NCBI GenBank assembly: GCA_035291705.1
Contig: DATDRM010000301.1
Coordinates: forward strand, 1 to 5,233
Direction of reading: 5' to 3'
Source of the DNA: DATDRM01 sp035291705
Lineage (GTDB): Bacteria; Chloroflexota; Anaerolineae; Anaerolineales; UBA4823
DNA: 5,233 nt
Part shown: one piece after another, positions 4,721-5,233 of the stretch
How the letters are laid out: each line of letters begins with the position of its first letter
Numbering within the stretch: the stretch's first letter is position 1
Notes under the pieces: generated by a model
What the model was told of the DNA's origin: nothing
The model's database searches: none
The model's input: the letters and a program-made list of their open reading frames with translations, nothing else
Program-made: the position numbers and the translations under genes

Positions 4721-5233
4721 ATGAACCCAAGAATGAGCGCTTACATTACCGGACTGCTCGTGCTGGCCGCGCTGCTGATCAGCGCCTGCTCAGGTCCAGC
4801 TGCGACTTCCCAACCGGCGGCTACTACCCAGGCGCCAGCTGCAGGCGGCGAGAAGAAGTTGATCCTGGCAACCACGACCTCCACCGAGGATTCGGGCTTG
4901 CTCGATTATCTGCTGCCCGATTTCGAGAAAGAAGCTGGCGTCAAGGTGGATGTGATCGCCGTGGGTACCGGCCAGGCGCTCACCTTGGGCGAAGATGGCA
5001 ACGCCGACGTGCTGCTGGTTCACTCGCGCGCCAAGGAAGATGAGTTCATGGCTGCTGGTCATGGAGTCCGCCGCGAGGACGTGATGTACAACGACTTCGT
5101 GATCGTCTGCCCGGAGAGCGACCCGGCTGGGATCAAAGGTATGACCGGCGCTTCCGAGGCTTTCAAGAAGATCGCCGATGCCAATGTCACCTTTATTTCC
5201 CGCGGCGACGATTCGGGCACCCATACCAAGGAG
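4721..5233 (+). CDS. tupA: Tungstate-binding lipoprotein TupA (partial, 3' end beyond window)
   Basis: This is the first 171 residues of the extracytoplasmic substrate-binding protein of the importer; no stop occurs before the window ends. Residues 1-22 are a lipoprotein signal peptide (a single arginine, then a hydrophobic stretch) ending in lipobox ISAC, with C23 as the lipidated residue. An Ala/Thr/Pro/Gln-rich linker follows (24-43). The mature domain opens with LATTTSTEDSGLLDYLLPDF (49-68), containing the TTTS oxyanion-binding signature of TupA, then AVGTGQAL (80-87), ADVLLVHSRA (95-104), VMYNDFVIV (121-129) and RGDDSGTH (161-168), all typical of TupA. ATG 4721 is chosen for GGAGG at 4711-4715, 5 nt upstream, and because it gives a complete signal peptide; ATG 4733 is a less likely alternative. 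It lies 215 nt after tupC. Molybdate binding cannot be excluded. Confidence 0.92.
   Translation, partial: MNPRMSAYITGLLVLAALLISACSGPAATSQPAATTQAPAAGGEKKLILATTTSTEDSGLLDYLLPDFEKEAGVKVDVIAVGTGQALTLGEDGNADVLLVHSRAKEDEFMAAGHGVRREDVMYNDFVIVCPESDPAGIKGMTGASEAFKKIADANVTFISRGDDSGTHTKE

Noticed and set aside
4600..5043. 147-codon plus-strand open frame overlapping tupA
   Set aside because: It starts inside the palindromic repeat and overlaps tupA in another frame; after 4721 it is Arg/Gly-rich shadow sequence, whereas tupA has a signal peptide, lipobox and TupA motifs.

Overview
This looks like a GC-rich piece of a bacterial chromosome. The best guess is Chloroflexota (Anaerolineae-like). That rests only on the flavour of the proteins (an NDUFA9-type SDR, the TupA sequence, an IS200-like transposase with repeat-filled linker) and on the abundance of short palindromic intergenic repeats, so the taxonomy is an inference. 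All supported genes lie on the + strand.

Left third (1-1114): a decayed tyrosine (Y1/HUH, REP-associated-like) transposase gene embedded in its own cloud of short repeats. A ~95-bp element with 14-bp terminal inverted repeats (GTAGGGGCAGGTCT ... AGACCTGCCCCTAC) occurs upstream of the gene, inside it (one full and one 5'-truncated copy, read in frame) and across its stop codon, with further fragments upstream. The transposase can be reconstructed from three reading frames: start at 296 (frame 2), main body in frame 1, and C-terminus in frame 3 ending at 1025. The second frame change is explained by a 17-bp imperfect tandem duplication.

Middle (1120-2841): a well-formed promoter with an overlapping palindrome drives a type II toxin-antitoxin pair, a Phd/YefM-fold antitoxin and a PIN-domain (VapC) RNase toxin, overlapping by 4 nt. 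Twenty-one bases downstream is an atypical short-chain dehydrogenase of the complex I NDUFA9 type, probably read through from the same transcript.

Right part (2842-5233): an intergenic palindromic repeat, then a promoter covered by a perfect 9-6-9 palindrome, then a tungstate (TupABC-type) ABC importer. The order is unusual: permease tupB, ATPase tupC (8-nt overlap), a 215-nt gap holding a second palindromic repeat, then the substrate-binding lipoprotein tupA, which runs off the right end. Together they would bind oxyanion (tungstate, possibly molybdate) outside the membrane and import it for tungsten/molybdenum cofactor enzymes.

No tRNA, rRNA, CRISPR array or riboswitch was recognised. The most unusual material is the transposase-repeat cluster. 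I see no convincing wholly new system.
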